Positions 6,362-6,702 of a stretch of 6,702 nucleotides of DNA are shown one piece after another. This DNA comes from Ruminococcus sp. (GTDB taxonomy: Bacteria; Bacillota; Clostridia; Oscillospirales; Acutalibacteraceae), in the NCBI GenBank assembly GCA_022510985.1, contig JAFLSL010000061.1:1-6702 (forward strand). The letters run 5' to 3'. Each line of letters opens with the position of its first letter. Positions within the stretch are counted from its first letter, which is position 1. Under the pieces are notes generated by a model. The model made no database searches. It was not told where the DNA came from and was given only the letters and a program-made list of their open reading frames with translations. Position numbers and translations under genes: made by a program.

Positions 6362-6702
6362 CTTTGTCGGCTTATTGAAATCGGCAATTGAATCGCAGCC
6401 GTATCAGGGCAGTAACATAGACTGGACTGAGGTATTGCGGTTGTCGCGTTTTCATCACGTGGACAATTTAATATTCGAAGCGATTTCAATGTTACCTGAG
6501 GATAAAAAACCTGCCGAAAAGGAGCTTTTCCGTTTAAGGAAGGCATCGATGACGCAGGTAATTCAGGACGCAAATCAAATCAGCGAGGTCGAGGGATTGA
6601 TTGCAGAGTTGGAGCAGAAAAATATTCCCGCGATTATGCTCAAGGGCTGGATTATGAAAGACCTCTATCCCCGAACCGATTTACGCCATCGTGCTGATAC
6701 GG
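6339..6702 (+). CDS. Nucleotidyltransferase-family protein (NTP_transf_5 type), 3'-truncated
   Basis: The frame from TTG 6339 is open to the window end (121 complete codons). The protein starts (M)YRKVTADFVGLLKSAIES. A helical N-terminal part follows, with 'SRFHHVDNLIFEAI', as in the uncharacterised nucleotidyltransferase family, where a histidine-bearing helix precedes the catalytic domain. It then reads 'IPAIMLKGWIMKDLYP' with LKG at 101-103 and LYP at 109-111, ending RTDLRHRADT. In the family this leads straight into the metal-binding D-x-D region, which is cut off here, so catalytic residues cannot be verified. Members run to roughly 350-400 residues, so about a third is present. The function is unknown; nucleotide transfer to a protein, lipid or sugar acceptor is possible by fold. 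The start overlaps the VanZ-like gene by 23 bases, which suggests translational coupling. TTG is chosen because of the AGAGGA just upstream. Confidence 0.75.
   Translation, partial: MYRKVTADFVGLLKSAIESQPYQGSNIDWTEVLRLSRFHHVDNLIFEAISMLPEDKKPAEKELFRLRKASMTQVIQDANQISEVEGLIAELEQKNIPAIMLKGWIMKDLYPRTDLRHRADT

Overview
The window is one strand-uniform run of seven plus-strand genes from a cell-surface polysaccharide (capsule or exopolysaccharide) locus. Both ends are cut: the first gene has lost its 5' end and the last its 3' end. The organism is most likely a low-to-moderate GC Firmicute of the Clostridia type. That is an inference from purine-rich Shine-Dalgarno sites, a probable TTG start, a VanZ-type membrane protein, and the combination of gene families. 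No rRNA, tRNA, IS element, CRISPR array or phage gene is visible.

Layout. Bases 1-1962 hold two glycosyltransferases, a GT4 (GT-B fold, 5'-truncated) and a GT2 (GT-A fold), separated by 2 bases. An 88-base gap (1963-2050) follows, with a small inverted repeat and a weak promoter-like sequence. Bases 2051-5741 hold three nucleotide-sugar enzymes in close order: a UDP-glucuronate 4-epimerase, a UDP-glucose 6-dehydrogenase (Ugd), and a TviB/WbpO-type UDP-HexNAc 6-dehydrogenase. Bases 5768-6361 encode a VanZ-like protein with five predicted membrane segments. It overlaps by 23 bases a seventh gene that starts at TTG 6339 and runs off the window end. Its family appears to be the uncharacterised nucleotidyltransferases (NTP_transf_5 type).

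How the genes work together. Ugd makes UDP-glucuronate from UDP-glucose, and the epimerase converts it to UDP-galacturonate. The TviB-type enzyme independently makes a UDP-N-acetylhexosaminuronate. The two glycosyltransferases are candidates to transfer such sugars onto a lipid-linked repeat unit, so an acidic, uronate-rich surface polymer is the simplest reading. The roles of the VanZ-like protein and the nucleotidyltransferase are not known from sequence.

Base composition changes across the 1963-2050 gap. Two sampled 60-base lines in the GT2 gene count 28-30% GC. Sampled lines in the sugar-nucleotide genes range from 37% to 53%. This fits a variable glycosyltransferase segment abutting a conserved precursor-synthesis cassette. 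Most of the window is conventional; the least understood part is the coupled VanZ/nucleotidyltransferase pair at the end.
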